From assembly GCA_015069205.1 (NCBI GenBank), contig SVIZ01000007.1:62001-126000 (forward strand): a DNA stretch of 64,000 nt, given 5' to 3'. Within the stretch, counting starts at the first letter, position 1; the number at the start of each line of letters is the position of its first letter. Positions 63,188-64,000 of this stretch are shown piece after piece. The stretch is from Oscillospiraceae bacterium (GTDB lineage: Bacteria > Bacillota > Clostridia > Saccharofermentanales > Saccharofermentanaceae). The position numbers were made by a program, and so were the translations under genes. The notes beneath the pieces are model-generated. The model was not told the origin of the DNA. It did not search any database and was given only the letters and a program-made list of their open reading frames with translations.

Positions 63188-64000
63188 ATGTATCCATTTA
63201 TTGAGATATTCGGCAGGACTATAGGAACTTACGGCATAATGGCAGCTGTTGGAATGCTTGCCAGTGCCTTGTGTTGCTATCTGATTTTAAGGAAAAAAGA
63301 AGTTGATATTGAAGATATCGCCATGACCGGTCTGATCTTCGCCGCCGGAGCCGTAATCGGTGCACATATAGTTTACGGAATTACCAATACAGATAAGATC
63401 ATCGAATTGTTTAAGCACATTAAGGAATATACCTTCATAAGTTTTGTTCAAACACTGTTCGGAAACTATTTAGGCGGCATGGTATTTTACGGCGGTCTTA
63501 TCGGCGGCCTGATTGCGCTTGTTATTTCAAACAAGGTATCCCAGAAGTATTTCAGGGGAGATGTCATGTTTGATGCCGTAGCCGTTGCCATTCCGCTTTT
63601 CCATACATTCGGCCGTATCGGATGCTTTCTGGGCGGATGCTGCTATGGCGTAGCATGTGATGTGGGCTTCACGGCACACGGGAACACGCTATATCCGGCC
63701 TTAAATGATGTTAACAGGCTTCCTATACAGCTTATTGAATCAGGACTTAACCTGATCCTGTTTTTCGTTTTGCTTGTGCTTTACAAAAAGCAGAAGTTCC
63801 AGCACAGGATGCTGATCGTGTATTTTTATATCTATCCGGTCATCAGATTTATAGTTGAATTCTTCAGAGGAGATGAGATCAGAGGATTCCTTTTCGGGCT
63901 CTCGACATCACAGATAATAAGCATATTGCTGTTTACGTTTGCCGTGATAGTTACGATCTCCGATCTTCTCAAAAAGAACAAGGGAGAAGCAAAGCCTGCT
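63188..64000 (+). CDS. Prolipoprotein diacylglyceryl transferase family protein (3' truncated by window)
   Basis: The frame starts at ATG 63188 behind AAGGG and is still open at 64000 (271 codons), so it is missing from the ORF track. It is a polytopic membrane protein with Lgt features: YPFIEIFGRTIGTYGIMAA at the start, the GGMVFYGGLIGGLIA loop, HTFGRIGCFLGGCCYG with the invariant Arg, and EFFRGDEIRG near the end. Lgt adds diacylglyceryl to the lipobox Cys of prolipoproteins. This Cys-rich version may be a paralogue rather than the main Lgt; the many lipoproteins in the window make either useful. Confidence 0.88.
   Translation, partial: MYPFIEIFGRTIGTYGIMAAVGMLASALCCYLILRKKEVDIEDIAMTGLIFAAGAVIGAHIVYGITNTDKIIELFKHIKEYTFISFVQTLFGNYLGGMVFYGGLIGGLIALVISNKVSQKYFRGDVMFDAVAVAIPLFHTFGRIGCFLGGCCYGVACDVGFTAHGNTLYPALNDVNRLPIQLIESGLNLILFFVLLVLYKKQKFQHRMLIVYFYIYPVIRFIVEFFRGDEIRGFLFGLSTSQIISILLFTFAVIVTISDLLKKNKGEAKPA

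Overview
The window looks like a chromosomal segment of an anaerobic Bacillota (Clostridia) bacterium. GC is moderate (about 45-50% by eye) and ribosome binding sites are AGGAGG-type. Supporting gene content includes GatCAB amidotransferase, FabK as the only visible enoyl-ACP reductase, a tryptophan T-box before trpEG, an FchA/FolD pair, type III glutamine synthetase, many lipoproteins and a Lgt-like protein. A rumen or gut relative of Saccharofermentans or the Oscillospirales would fit, but genus cannot be fixed from the sequence alone. Almost all genes are on the + strand. The exceptions are an exonuclease III gene and a LysR regulator. I see no tRNA, rRNA, CRISPR array, transposase or phage gene.

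Layout. 2-1111: 3' part of a beta-strand-rich protein of unknown role. 1130-1891 (-): exonuclease III. 1959-7520: L-asparaginase, a papain/C39-like Cys-His protein, an acyl carrier protein, a fusion of an intact ketosynthase with a catalytically dead ketosynthase-like half, a second FabG-type ketoreductase and a Cys-rich flavodoxin-fold reductase. This resembles a small type II polyketide or modified fatty acid module. 7574-13131: FAS-II operon fabH-fabK-fabD-fabG-fabF-fabZ behind a promoter flanked by two FabT-like palindromes, ended by a terminator. 13334-21695: GH3 glycosidase, UDP-galactopyranose mutase and three tandem paralogous lipoproteins with a C-terminal membrane helix and acidic tail. 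21693-27004: gatCAB, a CorC/CNNM-type protein and a HAD phosphatase. 27055-29740: a membrane-anchored relative of the three lipoproteins and a threonine/glutamate-rich lipoprotein. 29813-32210: Trp T-box, trpE, trpG.

32568-41840 is a nitrogen-assimilation block: a divergent LysR regulator, gltB, gltD and glnN. pyrG follows. A consensus promoter then drives rpoB-rpoC, without rplJL in front. 52189-56375: an NlpC/P60 cell-wall hydrolase, then fchA-folD-RNA m5U methyltransferase, where FolD appears to have lost the cyclohydrolase lysine that FchA would compensate. 56435-60281: membrane protein, acyltransferase 3, YDAAGN-repeat lipoprotein and cysteine synthase. 60300-62646: a 12-bp-period TACGGC repeat field, then an operon of an XRE regulator, three very small membrane proteins (one missed by the ORF track) and a membrane-anchored PstS-like protein. 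The window ends in a Lgt-like gene that runs off the edge.

The most unusual signals are these: the fused active/inactive ketosynthase module beside the FAS operon; the triplicated lipoproteins that appear anchored at both ends; intergenic elements built of alternating direct and inverted copies of a short unit whose pairing is kept while sequence changes; the TACGGC iteron-like field; the FolD/FchA division of labour; and RpoB residues at two rifamycin-resistance positions. All functional statements come from motif recognition by eye; no database search was run.
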